Assembly: GCA_002238765.1 (NCBI GenBank)
Contig: MPMZ01000005.1
Location: 32,001-84,280 of the forward strand
Direction: 5' to 3'
Source: Nitrospira sp. bin75
GTDB lineage: Bacteria > Nitrospirota > Nitrospiria > Nitrospirales > UBA8639
DNA: 52,280 nt
Below the pieces are notes generated by a model that searched no databases, was not told the origin of the DNA, and saw nothing but the letters and a program-made list of their open reading frames with translations. Position 1 is the first letter of the stretch, and each line of letters begins with the position of its first letter. Positions 26,684 through 33,859 of this stretch are shown one piece after another. A program made the translations under genes and the position numbers.

Positions 26684-27514
26684 ATGAGTGACGCCTCACA
26701 ACGCGCCCGAATTCATCTCCACCGCGGCAATCTCTCGGAAGCACGCCATTGGTACGCAGAAGCCGTGAAAGAGGCACGGAATGGCGAAAAGGATCAGGCC
26801 CTGACCGCCGCGTTGGGCAACCTCGGCAACGTGTACGCGCAACTGGGAGAATACACCGAAGCAGAAGCCTGTTATCACGAAGTGCTCACGCTTCAACGCC
26901 GTGAACACCATCCGTCAACAGTGGGAGAAACGTTGGTCAACCTCGGCAACCTCAAAGCGGAGTCGGGCAACTTCGAAACGGCCAGGGCGTATTATTTAGA
27001 GGCCATTGACGTCCTTCACCCCATTGAACACCATCGCGCCCTGGGCATCCTGTACAACAACCTGGCGTTAATGGAACTCGCCACCGGGCAACCCGGCACA
27101 GCCGTCGTTCATTTTCAACGGGCACTCGAGTGCCACCGCACGGTCGGTGACGAATTGGGATTGGCCAACACCTTCAGTCAATTCGGCAAGGCGTTGCTCG
27201 CTCAAGGAGACCTGCAACAAGCGGAACGGTGTCTCAATAACGCGAGTGAACATTTTATCAAGCTCGGGCAGGAACCCAGCGAAGCCGCGGTGCTCCGCCT
27301 CCTGGCCGATATCTACGAAACCAGGGGCGACCACGTGTCCGCGTGGCGTTGCATGGAACGAGCCGTTCACGTGGACAGGCGGTATCACCTCCCGGAAATC
27401 GAGAACGATCAAGAACGCCTCGCCCTCTTCCACGCACGGGGAAAAGAGGCTCGAACCTCATCCGCGCCGCCGGCGTCCCCTGCAACGTTCAAAAATCAAA
27501 GGCCAGTTGAATAG
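26684..27514 (+). CDS. TPR-repeat protein
   Basis: 276 residues with about six tetratricopeptide units, for example ALTAALGNLGNVYAQLGEYT, GETLVNLGNLKAESGNFETA, GILYNNLALMELATGQPGTA and LANTFSQFGKALLAQGDLQQ. There is no signal peptide, so it is probably cytoplasmic, a protein-interaction scaffold. The last 30 residues are low complexity. Its 3' end overlaps by 26 bases the end of the convergent SprT-like gene. Confidence 0.8.
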   Translation: MSDASQRARIHLHRGNLSEARHWYAEAVKEARNGEKDQALTAALGNLGNVYAQLGEYTEAEACYHEVLTLQRREHHPSTVGETLVNLGNLKAESGNFETARAYYLEAIDVLHPIEHHRALGILYNNLALMELATGQPGTAVVHFQRALECHRTVGDELGLANTFSQFGKALLAQGDLQQAERCLNNASEHFIKLGQEPSEAAVLRLLADIYETRGDHVSAWRCMERAVHVDRRYHLPEIENDQERLALFHARGKEARTSSAPPASPATFKNQRPVE

Positions 27515-28160
27515 GTCCGTCGAGCTTGTGACTCGCGCTCGGAGAGAGCTTGCCCCGGACGCGATCCGGGGGCTGGGGTGAGGACTCCCCACCCGTATTG
27601 CGGACGCCAATTTCCTGCAGAGGCCCGCGGCACAACCCGCATCGATGCCGTTTCGTGGAGAGGGTGTTGCGTTGGCGATGAAACGCGTGCCCGCACCGCA
27701 CACAGCGCCACGTGAACTTCGCGGAGTCTTGGGCTTCTCCGCCAAGCGTATGATAAATCGTGATCCCCAAGCCATTGGCATTCATCAAGGCCATGATCCG
27801 TCGAAATTCCCGTCCATGCGAAGGACACCATTTCTTGACGTCGAACTGCCATTGATGAATCATCTCATGGGCCAGGGTCCCCCGTATTTCTTCAAACGAT
27901 TGCCCGGAAAGGAGCGGAACCGACAGACGAATGATGCGCCCTTTACCATGTCGTTCCTCAGGGGCCACCCAAGAAATACGCGGGCCCGTTCGGCTCCGAA
28001 ACAGGCCGGCCGACGCCGTCAGGCGGGTGCTCCATTGAATCTCAATGGCCGGCAACCGGTTCCCGAAATACGATTCGTTCAACTCTTGCCAGATCGACTG
28101 AAGATGCTCGACGGAAAGGGGAACGGTGATTGGAGTACGAAGCGCCATGTCCCTCCACAC
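27489..28160 (-). CDS. SprT-like zinc metallopeptidase
   Basis: 223 residues from a GTG at 28160 (AGGAG just upstream); an ATG four codons later is an alternative. The SprT domain holds the zinc motif LAHEMIHQWQFD (HExxH) with a later histidine in HGREFRRIM. A zinc ribbon follows with CVRCGHAF and CGLC. The family is related to Spartan proteases that digest protein-DNA crosslinks. The last 35 residues are encoded by sequence resembling an intergenic repeat (about 27535-27580), so the tail may be a late addition. Confidence 0.85.
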   Translation of the reverse strand: MWRDMALRTPITVPLSVEHLQSIWQELNESYFGNRLPAIEIQWSTRLTASAGLFRSRTGPRISWVAPEERHGKGRIIRLSVPLLSGQSFEEIRGTLAHEMIHQWQFDVKKWCPSHGREFRRIMALMNANGLGITIYHTLGGEAQDSAKFTWRCVRCGHAFHRQRNTLSTKRHRCGLCRGPLQEIGVRNTGGESSPQPPDRVRGKLSPSASHKLDGPIQLAFDF

Positions 28161-28225
28161 TGCTCCTCATGGAGTATGAGGCCACGCTATGGTACCATGA
28201 TTGCTTGGTAAACCAAAGGGTTGGA

Positions 28226-28270
28226 GGTCGGGTTACGCCCTTCGACAAGCTCAGGGCTAACCCGACCTAC
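28226..28270. repeat. Dispersed palindromic repeat, family A
   Basis: GGTCGGGTTA and GGGCTAACCCGACC enclose an inner palindrome (CCCTTCGACAAGCTCAGGG). The whole is a near-perfect inverted repeat that could fold as a long hairpin. Outer arms and CCCTTCGAC match the copies at 12445-12514 and 45907-45961. It lies between the SprT-like gene and tadA. Confidence 0.75.
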
Positions 28271-28275
28271 GGAAG

Positions 28276-28316
28276 CTGTCATCCTCGACATTTTTAATCG
28301 AGGATCCAGTGTCTTT
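28276..28316. repeat. Dispersed intergenic repeat, family B
   Basis: CTGTCATCCTCGACA is followed by an AT-rich centre and TCGAGGATCCAGTGTCTTT. The reverse complement of both outer blocks is found at 48323-48390 and part at 4931-4968. It sits next to the family A copy, upstream of tadA. Confidence 0.65.
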
Positions 28317-28372
28317 TCTTCTTCCTCCGTTTGCACGGATAACGACACTGGATTCGTGAGTACACTAGAACC

Positions 28373-28876
28373 ATGATCCCCGAAGCGAACATGATGCACC
28401 ATCTACCGTCCGATCAAGCCTTCATGCACGAAGCGTTGCGGGAAGCGGAACAAGCCGCTTCCGACGGCGAAGTGCCCGTGGGAGCGATCCTCGTGCATGA
28501 GAACACCATCGTGGCCAGGGGACGAAACACCAGAGAACGCCAACAGGACCCCACAGCCCACGCGGAACTCATGGCGATCCGGAATGCGGCCGTAAAGTTG
28601 CAATCCTGGCGATTAACTGGCACAACCCTATACGTGACGCTGGAACCTTGCCTTATGTGTGCCGGCGCCATGCTGCAAGCGCGGATTCCTCGCTTGGTCT
28701 TCAGCACCTGGGACCCCAAAGCCGGGGCATGCGGGTCTCTGTTCGCGGTCCATGAGGATACCCGCTTGAATCACCAAATTGCCGTCACGTACGGGGTATT
28801 GGAAGACGAGAGTCGTGACCTGCTGCAACGGTTCTTTCAACGGCTCAGGCAGAACCAGCCCCTGACCATGACCTGA
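28373..28876 (+). CDS. tadA: tRNA(adenosine-34) deaminase
   Basis: 167 residues. The cytidine-deaminase-type zinc site is seen in HAE (H63, E65 in DPTAHAELMAI) and PCLMC (C93, C96 in LEPCLMCAGAM). RIPRLVFSTWDPKAGACGS is typical of TadA rather than of cytosine or guanine deaminases. It converts the wobble adenosine of tRNA-Arg(ACG) to inosine. The N-terminus is slightly long; an ATG at codon 7 or 8 would also fit. It lies just before a tRNA-Ser gene on the same strand. Confidence 0.95.
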   Translation: MIPEANMMHHLPSDQAFMHEALREAEQAASDGEVPVGAILVHENTIVARGRNTRERQQDPTAHAELMAIRNAAVKLQSWRLTGTTLYVTLEPCLMCAGAMLQARIPRLVFSTWDPKAGACGSLFAVHEDTRLNHQIAVTYGVLEDESRDLLQRFFQRLRQNQPLTMT

Positions 28877-28894
28877 CAGAGCTTACCGATATAC

Positions 28895-28982
28895 GGAGAG
28901 GTGCGAGAGTGGCCGAATCGGGCGGTCTCGAAAACCGTTGACCGGCAACGGTCCGTGGGTTCGAATCCCACCCTCTCCGCCA
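28895..28982 (+). tRNA. tRNA-Ser (anticodon CGA)
   Basis: The acceptor strands GGAGAGG (28895-28901) and CCTCTCC (28972-28978) pair fully, followed by discriminator G and an encoded CCA (28980-28982). The D arm (GAGTGGCCGAATCGGG), the anticodon loop CTCGAAA with CGA in the centre, a variable arm (class II, as expected for serine) and the T arm GGGTTCGAATCCC are all readable. It would read UCG codons. Confidence 0.96.
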
Positions 28983-29116
28983 TACCATCAACAGCAAGGC
29001 GACGCAGAGTGGAGCCACAGCTTCAACCAATAGCTGGACAAGACTACTCGTCTTCCTTCCCGGCCTAGATACTCTTGCTTCCCGCCCCCATGGACTCTCA
29101 CCAAACCACTCACGGT

Positions 29117-29356
29117 TTAGTCCGTCCTTTGGCAAAGCAGTAACCGTTCCTCGGCTTTCTTCGGCCCGAAAGCCACCCATTTCCCATCTTTGACCGAATA
29201 ACAGAACGCGCAGGTTCGATCCTCAAACGGAGAGAGCCCCATCAACCAATCAGAGGAAAATCCGGATTGATATTCCAAAGGCAAAAAGGCGGCAAAGGAT
29301 GAAACCACTCCCGCCGGGCGTGCCGAGGGTTTGTCTTCCGGGAGTTGTTCGGTCAT
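29117..29356 (-). CDS. Small unknown protein, last gene of the 29-33 kb operon
   Basis: 79 residues, no family recognised. It has a proline-rich N-terminus, an aromatic middle (AFLPLEYQSGFSSDWLMG), a CxxC pair in RTCAFCYSVKDGKWVAFG and a third cysteine near the end (LLLCQRTD). The start ATG at 29356 overlaps the stop of the epsilon-like gene by four bases (ATGA), so it is translationally coupled to it. The CxxC could bind metal or an iron-sulfur centre; nothing in the sequence decides this. Confidence 0.6.
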   Translation of the reverse strand: MTEQLPEDKPSARPAGVVSSFAAFLPLEYQSGFSSDWLMGLSPFEDRTCAFCYSVKDGKWVAFGPKKAEERLLLCQRTD

Positions 29357-29979
29357 CCGACCCCACCTCCCGTTTCTGCGACCCCCGCTCGATGCAGGTC
29401 CCGCACCGTCTCGGCCAACCGGTCAATGGTGTGCGCCGTAATATCCCGGAACGACAACATGGCATCCTCATGGCCGGCCTGAGCACATAGAGCCATCGTA
29501 TAGCAAGAGGTCCCGCCTCGGACGATTTTCAGTGTGAGATTGGCTTGGTGACAATGAACTCCGACAAATAACCCAACATCGATCCGATTATGCCAGATGG
29601 TTAAGTTGGGATGATTGGGGTTAATCTCCACCTCCGGATTAATCTTGGGGTATTTGGGCCGGTAATCAGGCATAGGGATCAACATCGCCCGTTGGTGGGG
29701 CATCACGCAGGACTTAATCGTCTCATAGAGATGGCGTACCGCCACGGCTTTTTGAGCGGCAGCCTCATTCCATGCCCAGAGCACCAAGGGGCCTGGAAAG
29801 ATCGTCGGCACCTTGGCCAACAAAAACTGTCGCGCGGCCTCTTCAAAGGCCGCCTCCTCGGATACCCGATGCCCATAAAGAATGGCTTGCCCGGGGTCCG
29901 GAAGCCGTACTCCCATATTCGCGGCAGCCGGAGGAAGGAAATGCTCGGGGCCTGGACGTACTTCATAGGATGCTTTCAT
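29353..29979 (-). CDS. Orphan paralogue of the por epsilon subunit
   Basis: 208 residues. It shares the blocks of the epsilon subunit at 18808-19563: IFPGPLVLWAWNEAAAQKA, PMPDYRPKYPKINPEVEINP, HPNLTIWHNRIDVGLFVGVH and ALCAQAGHEDAMLSFRDI. The C-terminal extension of about 45 residues is missing. No alpha, beta, gamma or delta genes stand nearby; instead it directly follows a CobW-type gene (TGA then ATG with no gap) and overlaps the next small gene. It could be an alternative subunit or have a different role in this operon. Confidence 0.8.
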   Translation of the reverse strand: MKASYEVRPGPEHFLPPAAANMGVRLPDPGQAILYGHRVSEEAAFEEAARQFLLAKVPTIFPGPLVLWAWNEAAAQKAVAVRHLYETIKSCVMPHQRAMLIPMPDYRPKYPKINPEVEINPNHPNLTIWHNRIDVGLFVGVHCHQANLTLKIVRGGTSCYTMALCAQAGHEDAMLSFRDITAHTIDRLAETVRDLHRAGVAETGGGVG

Positions 29980-30350
29980 TCATTCACTCCGCTCTTGGTC
30001 ATTCATACGATTGCATGGCTCGGTGATGACATCAATGACATCTCCCACCTGGGCCATACCGGAACATTCCAGCACGACAACTTTAACTTGGCAGTTGACG
30101 ACTAACTCCTTGAGCCCCCAAGCAATCTCATCCCGCGCATCACAACAGACGCATCCGCCACTGATTTCCCGGATCTCCTCAACCAGGTTCGCCGCCAGAG
30201 GTCCGTCGACACTGACGGCACCCGCTTCGTTCATCAGGACGCCGGCTCGCACCCCACGCTGCTGCCAGTGCCTCAACAATTGAAGGAGCAACGTGTTTTG
30301 CCCGCACCCCGGAACCCGGACAGGAAGGTGACGGAGAGTTTTCGTATCAT
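29980..30350 (-). pseudogene. Short CobW/COG0523-type GTPase, one frameshift, lacks the C-terminal half
   Basis: From the ATG at 30350 the protein begins KLSVTFLSGFRGAGKT, a G3E GTPase P-loop. The frame breaks at about 30291-30300 (GGCAAAACACG); adding one C gives GKTTLLLQLLRHWQQRG and a 123-residue protein. It retains the metal-binding GGCVCC motif (residues 65-70) and the switch strand VVVLECSG, but not NKxD or the CobW C-terminal domain. Its start overlaps the upstream stop by four bases and its stop abuts the next ATG. The shortness is independent of the frameshift, since the next gene starts immediately. Confidence 0.75.
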
Positions 30351-30577
30351 TTTCGATCCTTAGTCATTTCGTCAGCCGCACGACGGAACCAGGCAATCGT
30401 TCGCTCTAGATGATCGATTCCATAGAGCCTTGCAAAGTCTCTGGTCTTCGCATGCTTGTCATCTTGCAATTCAGCCAAGCGTTCTCGAATATACGTCGAC
30501 GTCAACCGGATATGGCAACGGACCTCGATGCAGTTTCGCCATTGCACGTACGAACGAGGAATCACGTTATCGCTCAC
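30347..30577 (-). CDS. Small helical protein of unknown function
   Basis: 76 residues from a GTG at 30577 that overlaps the stop of the upstream gene (GTGA). Longer in-frame starts lie inside the upstream gene. The sequence is charged and helical: RNCEV-like core (WRNCIEVRCHIRLTSTYIRE), then LAELQDDKHAKTRDFARLYG and DHLERTIAWFRRAADEMTK. No family is recognised. The tight coupling on both sides argues for a real gene working with its neighbours. Confidence 0.6.
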   Translation of the reverse strand: MSDNVIPRSYVQWRNCIEVRCHIRLTSTYIRERLAELQDDKHAKTRDFARLYGIDHLERTIAWFRRAADEMTKDRK

Positions 30578-31188
30578 GTTTGACTCGGCCCCAGGAACGC
30601 ATTGAAATTGGATGCCACTCGAAACGATAACTCGCGCCAGGCCGACGCAAAATTCTCGGCCGGCACGACTGGGCGCGTGCCGTTGTCCCACTCAAGCAGG
30701 GTTGATCGTCGGTACTCGATCCCCAATTGCTCGACGATGTTTACCTCGTAACGCCGCATCCAATCGATCAAATCCAAGGTCAACGTTGCGCACGCATTTC
30801 GCTGGGATGTAGTCGGCGCGTTCAACTTCGGAAGATCTGCATCGGACCAGGGCGGGCAATCCAGCGTCGCATGTGTTGTATATCGAGGTTGAAACTCGTA
30901 GCGGGGCAGGAAGACGCCACCCCACTGACCATCTCCGTAGAACACACCAAAACCACGCAGCACGACACATCGGCCCCGCGGCATCGCCAAGGCATACACG
31001 CTAGCACAGTCTTTGCGATCGGCGGGCGGCGCGATGCGATCAAAGCCGATATCGAGCAGCCAATTGCCTTCGGGCCGCAGAATATCGCAACCCCAGCACC
31101 ACATCTGTTGGCTTAGCAGGGCCACCGCTTGTGCAAGGAGTTCACCTTCAGCGCGTTCGTGATCATTCACTTGAAAGGCTGTTGACAT
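30574..31188 (-). CDS. Unknown 204-residue protein of the operon
   Basis: From the ATG at 31188, one base after the upstream stop. The N-terminal half is rich in aromatic and cysteine residues (LLSQQMWCWGCDILRPEGNW, then CVVLRGFGVFYGDGQWGGVF). The C-terminal half is helical (LTLDLIDWMRRYEVNIVEQL and WRELSFRVASNFNAFLG). There is no signal peptide and I recognise no family. Its GC-rich codon use differs little from the flavoprotein gene upstream, with which it seems to have been acquired. Confidence 0.62.
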   Translation of the reverse strand: MSTAFQVNDHERAEGELLAQAVALLSQQMWCWGCDILRPEGNWLLDIGFDRIAPPADRKDCASVYALAMPRGRCVVLRGFGVFYGDGQWGGVFLPRYEFQPRYTTHATLDCPPWSDADLPKLNAPTTSQRNACATLTLDLIDWMRRYEVNIVEQLGIEYRRSTLLEWDNGTRPVVPAENFASAWRELSFRVASNFNAFLGPSQT

Positions 31189-31189
31189 C

Positions 31190-31483
31190 TCAGTCAGCCT
31201 CGGCAGTCGCAATCGATGCGATGTTGGCCAACAGCCATGCGGAGGCAGCAAACAACTGCAACCAATCCCCACTGGAGCTGATCCCGTAAGTCAGCATGCT
31301 GGCAATCCAGCAAACGCTGGCAGCCGTTTGTCCGAGCCATTCGACGCGCAGGGCCCGTGCCAGTCGGTTTCGCCCCACAACAGACGCGATCCCCCTCCTC
31401 GCGGCCTCGCTCATCGCGGTCGGTCCACTCGAAGGCGCGGCGAGTACCCACCCGGCTGCCCCTTCGTCGTTCCCCGTCAACAT
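31190..31483 (-). CDS. Small two-helix membrane protein
   Basis: 97 residues from the ATG at 31483, with AGGAG five bases upstream. It overlaps the end of the flavoprotein gene by seven bases. Two hydrophobic segments are seen near the C-terminus (TAASVCWIASMLTYGIS and LQLFAASAWLLANIASIA), after a polar, basic N-terminal half. No family recognised. The next gene starts one base after its stop. Confidence 0.6.
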   Translation of the reverse strand: MLTGNDEGAAGWVLAAPSSGPTAMSEAARRGIASVVGRNRLARALRVEWLGQTAASVCWIASMLTYGISSSGDWLQLFAASAWLLANIASIATAEAD

Positions 31484-32604
31484 ACGCACTCCTGCCCACA
31501 ACAGGAGAGATCACTGAGATACATGCCCCAGTTGCGGTACGTTTCCAATCCTTCCGCCGGCAGCCCTAACGAGGTCGCTATGGCTTTGGCGACGACGGCG
31601 AAACGTTGTCGATACTTGAAGATAAAGCAAAAGACGTGATTGTCATGACGAACAGCGGGGCCGCAGAGAAATACTCCCGGCACAATGGTCGACTCATCGT
31701 GCTCGCTCAGCAACGGATAGCCATCGACGCGTCGCCCGAACAATTCTGCGACCAGCTTGTGACTGCCTTCAAATCCACCTGCCAAGAGTGGCGGCACACG
31801 AGTTTGAAACCGACGTCCGTCCCGCGCTGTGACTTCATACGTGGCGTCCACGCGGGTGACAGAGGCGATTGGCGTTTCCGGAAACAACTCCACTTGTTCC
31901 TCGAACCAATCTTCTCGCATCCGTTCCAGCGAATACGTTGAGAGGGCGATACTGGGATCGTAACTCTCGTCTTGCCACGGACAACTTTTGTCGAACAATC
32001 GTACCCGTTTGTCGCGATACGCCAAGTGGTAGGCCGCGTCGACACCACTCTCGTAGCCACCGACAATGATGAAGTCGTCTCCGCCAAGTTCTTCATAGCT
32101 GGCAATTGTCGCAGTGTGTCGACAGAGTTTGCTGCCAACAAACCCACTCAAACGTGGGTATTGGAACTCGCCAGCGGCCCAAATGACATGCTTGGCTCGA
32201 AAAATGTCATCGGCCGTATCGATGCGAAAATCGTCGCTAACTTTTGTTATCCGCGTCACGCTGGTCTTCTCGCGTATCGGCAACTCGAAAAACTTCGCGA
32301 CTCCCCGCAAGTGCAACGCATATTCCCTGCCCGTCGGATGCTCAACCTCTAAGCTGAACGCGGGCGAAACACCAATCGCGATCGAGTTCAAATCGAGCAT
32401 ACCCATCGAATTGGTCGGAAATGAGGGGGTGATGAATCGAGTCTCGGCCGGCCATGAGGCAAACGACGATCCGACCGTGTGTCGCTCAAGCACGATAAAG
32501 CTCTCAATACCGGCATGCTTTAGGGCTATCGCAACCCCCACACCCGCGGCACCACCACCGACGACGACGACATCGTAAGTATTAACGTTCGTTGCAGTCG
32601 TCAT
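31477..32604 (-). CDS. FAD/NAD(P)-dependent oxidoreductase with a cysteine-rich tail
   Basis: 375 residues from the ATG at 32604. Two Rossmann motifs are visible: VVVVGGGAAGVGVA (residues 13-26) for FAD and FIIVGGYESGVDAA near 190 for the nicotinamide cofactor. WAAGEFQYPRLSG resembles flavin monooxygenase and thioredoxin-reductase-like proteins, and GVFLCGPAVRHDNHVFCFI near 335 closes the FAD site. The last eight residues, CCGQECVC, hold four cysteines, possibly a metal or redox site. It is the first large gene of the 29-33 kb operon, preceded by a short peptide frame and the element at 32788-32847. Substrate unknown. Confidence 0.82.
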   Translation of the reverse strand: MTTATNVNTYDVVVVGGGAAGVGVAIALKHAGIESFIVLERHTVGSSFASWPAETRFITPSFPTNSMGMLDLNSIAIGVSPAFSLEVEHPTGREYALHLRGVAKFFELPIREKTSVTRITKVSDDFRIDTADDIFRAKHVIWAAGEFQYPRLSGFVGSKLCRHTATIASYEELGGDDFIIVGGYESGVDAAYHLAYRDKRVRLFDKSCPWQDESYDPSIALSTYSLERMREDWFEEQVELFPETPIASVTRVDATYEVTARDGRRFQTRVPPLLAGGFEGSHKLVAELFGRRVDGYPLLSEHDESTIVPGVFLCGPAVRHDNHVFCFIFKYRQRFAVVAKAIATSLGLPAEGLETYRNWGMYLSDLSCCGQECVC

Positions 32605-32620
32605 CGAGCGTTCCTCTCGG

Positions 32621-32698
32621 TCACTGCACCGCTGCAACAACCACACAGACAATCGCAACGGCGGTGACGCACATCACTCGAATCAACCGGGCCTGCAT
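32621..32698 (-). CDS. Possible 25-residue hydrophobic leader peptide
   Basis: An ATG at 32698 directly after AGGAGGG opens a 25-residue frame: a basic start (MQARLIRV) and then an almost wholly hydrophobic run with two cysteines, ending VVVAAVQ. It stops 16 bases before the flavoprotein start. It could be a small membrane peptide or an attenuator leader. The ribosome site is closer to the ATG than usual, so the call is tentative. Confidence 0.4.
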   Translation of the reverse strand: MQARLIRVMCVTAVAIVCVVVAAVQ

Positions 32699-32728
32699 CC
32701 CTCCTACCACCCCGCCACACTCATCCGT

Positions 32729-32753
32729 AGCGCGCTTCACATTTGAGCGCGCT
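32729..32753. promoter_or_regulatory. Paired AGCGCGCT palindromes
   Basis: The self-complementary octamer AGCGCGCT occurs at 32729-32736 and again at 32746-32753, nine bases apart. As DNA it could be a pair of operator half-sites; as RNA it would fold into an 8-bp hairpin with a nine-base loop. It lies between the 60-nt element and the flavoprotein operon. Confidence 0.4.
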
Positions 32754-32787
32754 CTCGTCGAACCCTTGTGAGCCTAATCCAATCCAC

Positions 32788-32847
32788 TCGAATATTTTCC
32801 CAGTGCGACCGATCCGGCTTATCCCCGCCTCCGGAATGGGCGGTCCG
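32788..32847 (-). promoter_or_regulatory. 60-nt conserved upstream element, copy 1
   Basis: 54 of 60 bases are identical to 41697-41756, with no gaps and the same orientation relative to the genes. On the minus strand it contains GACCG and CGGTC arms flanking a conserved core (CATTCCGGAGGCGGGGATAA), so a stem-loop is possible. It precedes the flavoprotein/CobW operon (start codons at 32698 or 32604). Copy 2 precedes the COG0523 GTPase operon. It may be an operator, promoter or structured RNA leader. Confidence 0.65.
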
Positions 32848-32877
32848 ACGTCCCAGCCGCCATTCATGGCCAGCCCT

Positions 32878-33183
32878 CTACCAACTCGACTTTTTCACGC
32901 CGGGAATATCCCCCCGTAAGGCCAACAAACGAAAATCGATGCGGGACATGCCGAATCGTCTCAGGAATCCACGGGTCCGGCCTGAAATAAGACATCGGTT
33001 TCTCACTCGGCTTGGGCTGGCATTGCGGGGCAGCGCCTGCAGCCGCCGTTGCGCCTCCATCCGGTCTTCCAAAGAAGACCCGGGATTTCGGATAACTTCC
33101 TTTAAATTGGCTCGTTGGTGGGCGTGCCGCTTCACCACCTCTTGTCGTTTTTCATTCTTAATGATGCAACTTTTTTTGGCCAT
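32878..33183 (-). CDS. rpsN: 30S ribosomal protein S14, zinc-free form
   Basis: 101 residues, the length of the E. coli type. It starts [20 protein letters not shown] and ends with the conserved [20 protein letters not shown]. In the zinc-binding form the region before this has two CxxC pairs; here it reads [10 protein letters not shown] and MSRIDF, so the ligands are gone. Many bacteria keep such a form outside the ribosomal operons to replace the zinc form under zinc shortage. It stands alone here between the two metal-linked clusters. Confidence 0.93.
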   Translation of the reverse strand: MAKKSCIIKNEKRQEVVKRHAHQRANLKEVIRNPGSSLEDRMEAQRRLQALPRNASPSRVRNRCLISGRTRGFLRRFGMSRIDFRLLALRGDIPGVKKSSW

Positions 33184-33821
33184 AGGACCTTCCTTTCCTC
33201 AAGGTGTGATTTTTTCCCAATGTCACCCTTTTGGATTAACCATTGTCTTGGTTCATTCATCCACCAATTTCGACCAACCAATCGTTCTCTGAATACGCTA
33301 GCTGATTGGCAATCAAATACAGCTGGGCAGTGAGAGGAACGAGCTTATGAGTTGAAAATGATTTGAAACGCCAACTGATGGCTAGCATGCCAGCAATTGC
33401 TTCTGCTGCCTCGGCTTATACCAAGACACTTCGCTTTCATGAATAACTTTTCAGTGAACGTCAGAAATTATTAAATGAAACGTCTTTTTTCTGGAGATGA
33501 GTGTATGACGAAGAGGAAAGGCCGAACAAAGAAATGTGGGAGTGTGGGCGCTACCAAGGAAGCAGGTGATGACGGAGCGCGCGGGGTTGGCTCTTTGTTC
33601 GGTTACCGCTTACTCAAAAAGGCCTTACATAATCCCTATCCCAGGCTCAGGCCTACAGTATGACGTTATAATACCATGTCAGAAAGCCGGCTAGAGGATT
33701 CTCCTCTCAGATCAATCGAACCGCTGGAACCACTCGACGATTCGCGGCCGTTGTGGCTCGCCGCGTATAGGGGCACTCCCCTCTTCCCGTGCTCGCAGCA
33801 AGCGGTAGCGGGTGAAAAAAC
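33184..33821. other. 638-bp region between rpsN and merR
   Basis: No credible gene. Plus-strand frames such as 33475-33663 translate to basic, low-complexity peptides without a family match. The left part should carry the rpsN promoter (minus strand). The right end, up to the merR promoter at 33822, is unlike the coding sequence around it in composition. Confidence 0.45.
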
Positions 33822-33853
33822 TTGACTCTGTACTGAGGTACGGAGTGTATACT
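33822..33853 (+). promoter_or_regulatory. MerR-type promoter and operator
   Basis: TTGACT (33822-33827) and TATACT (33848-33853) are separated by 20 bases, longer than normal, as in MerR-activated promoters. The spacer contains a dyad at 33825-33846: ACTCTGTAC and GTACGGAGT around four bases, matching in eight of nine positions. This is the classic layout in which MerR untwists the spacer on metal binding. Confidence 0.88.
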
Positions 33854-33859
33854 TCAGAC

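Noticed and set aside
33475-33663. Plus-strand frame of 62 codons before merR
   Set aside because: Basic, low-complexity product with no recognisable features; two alternative starts and no supporting context.
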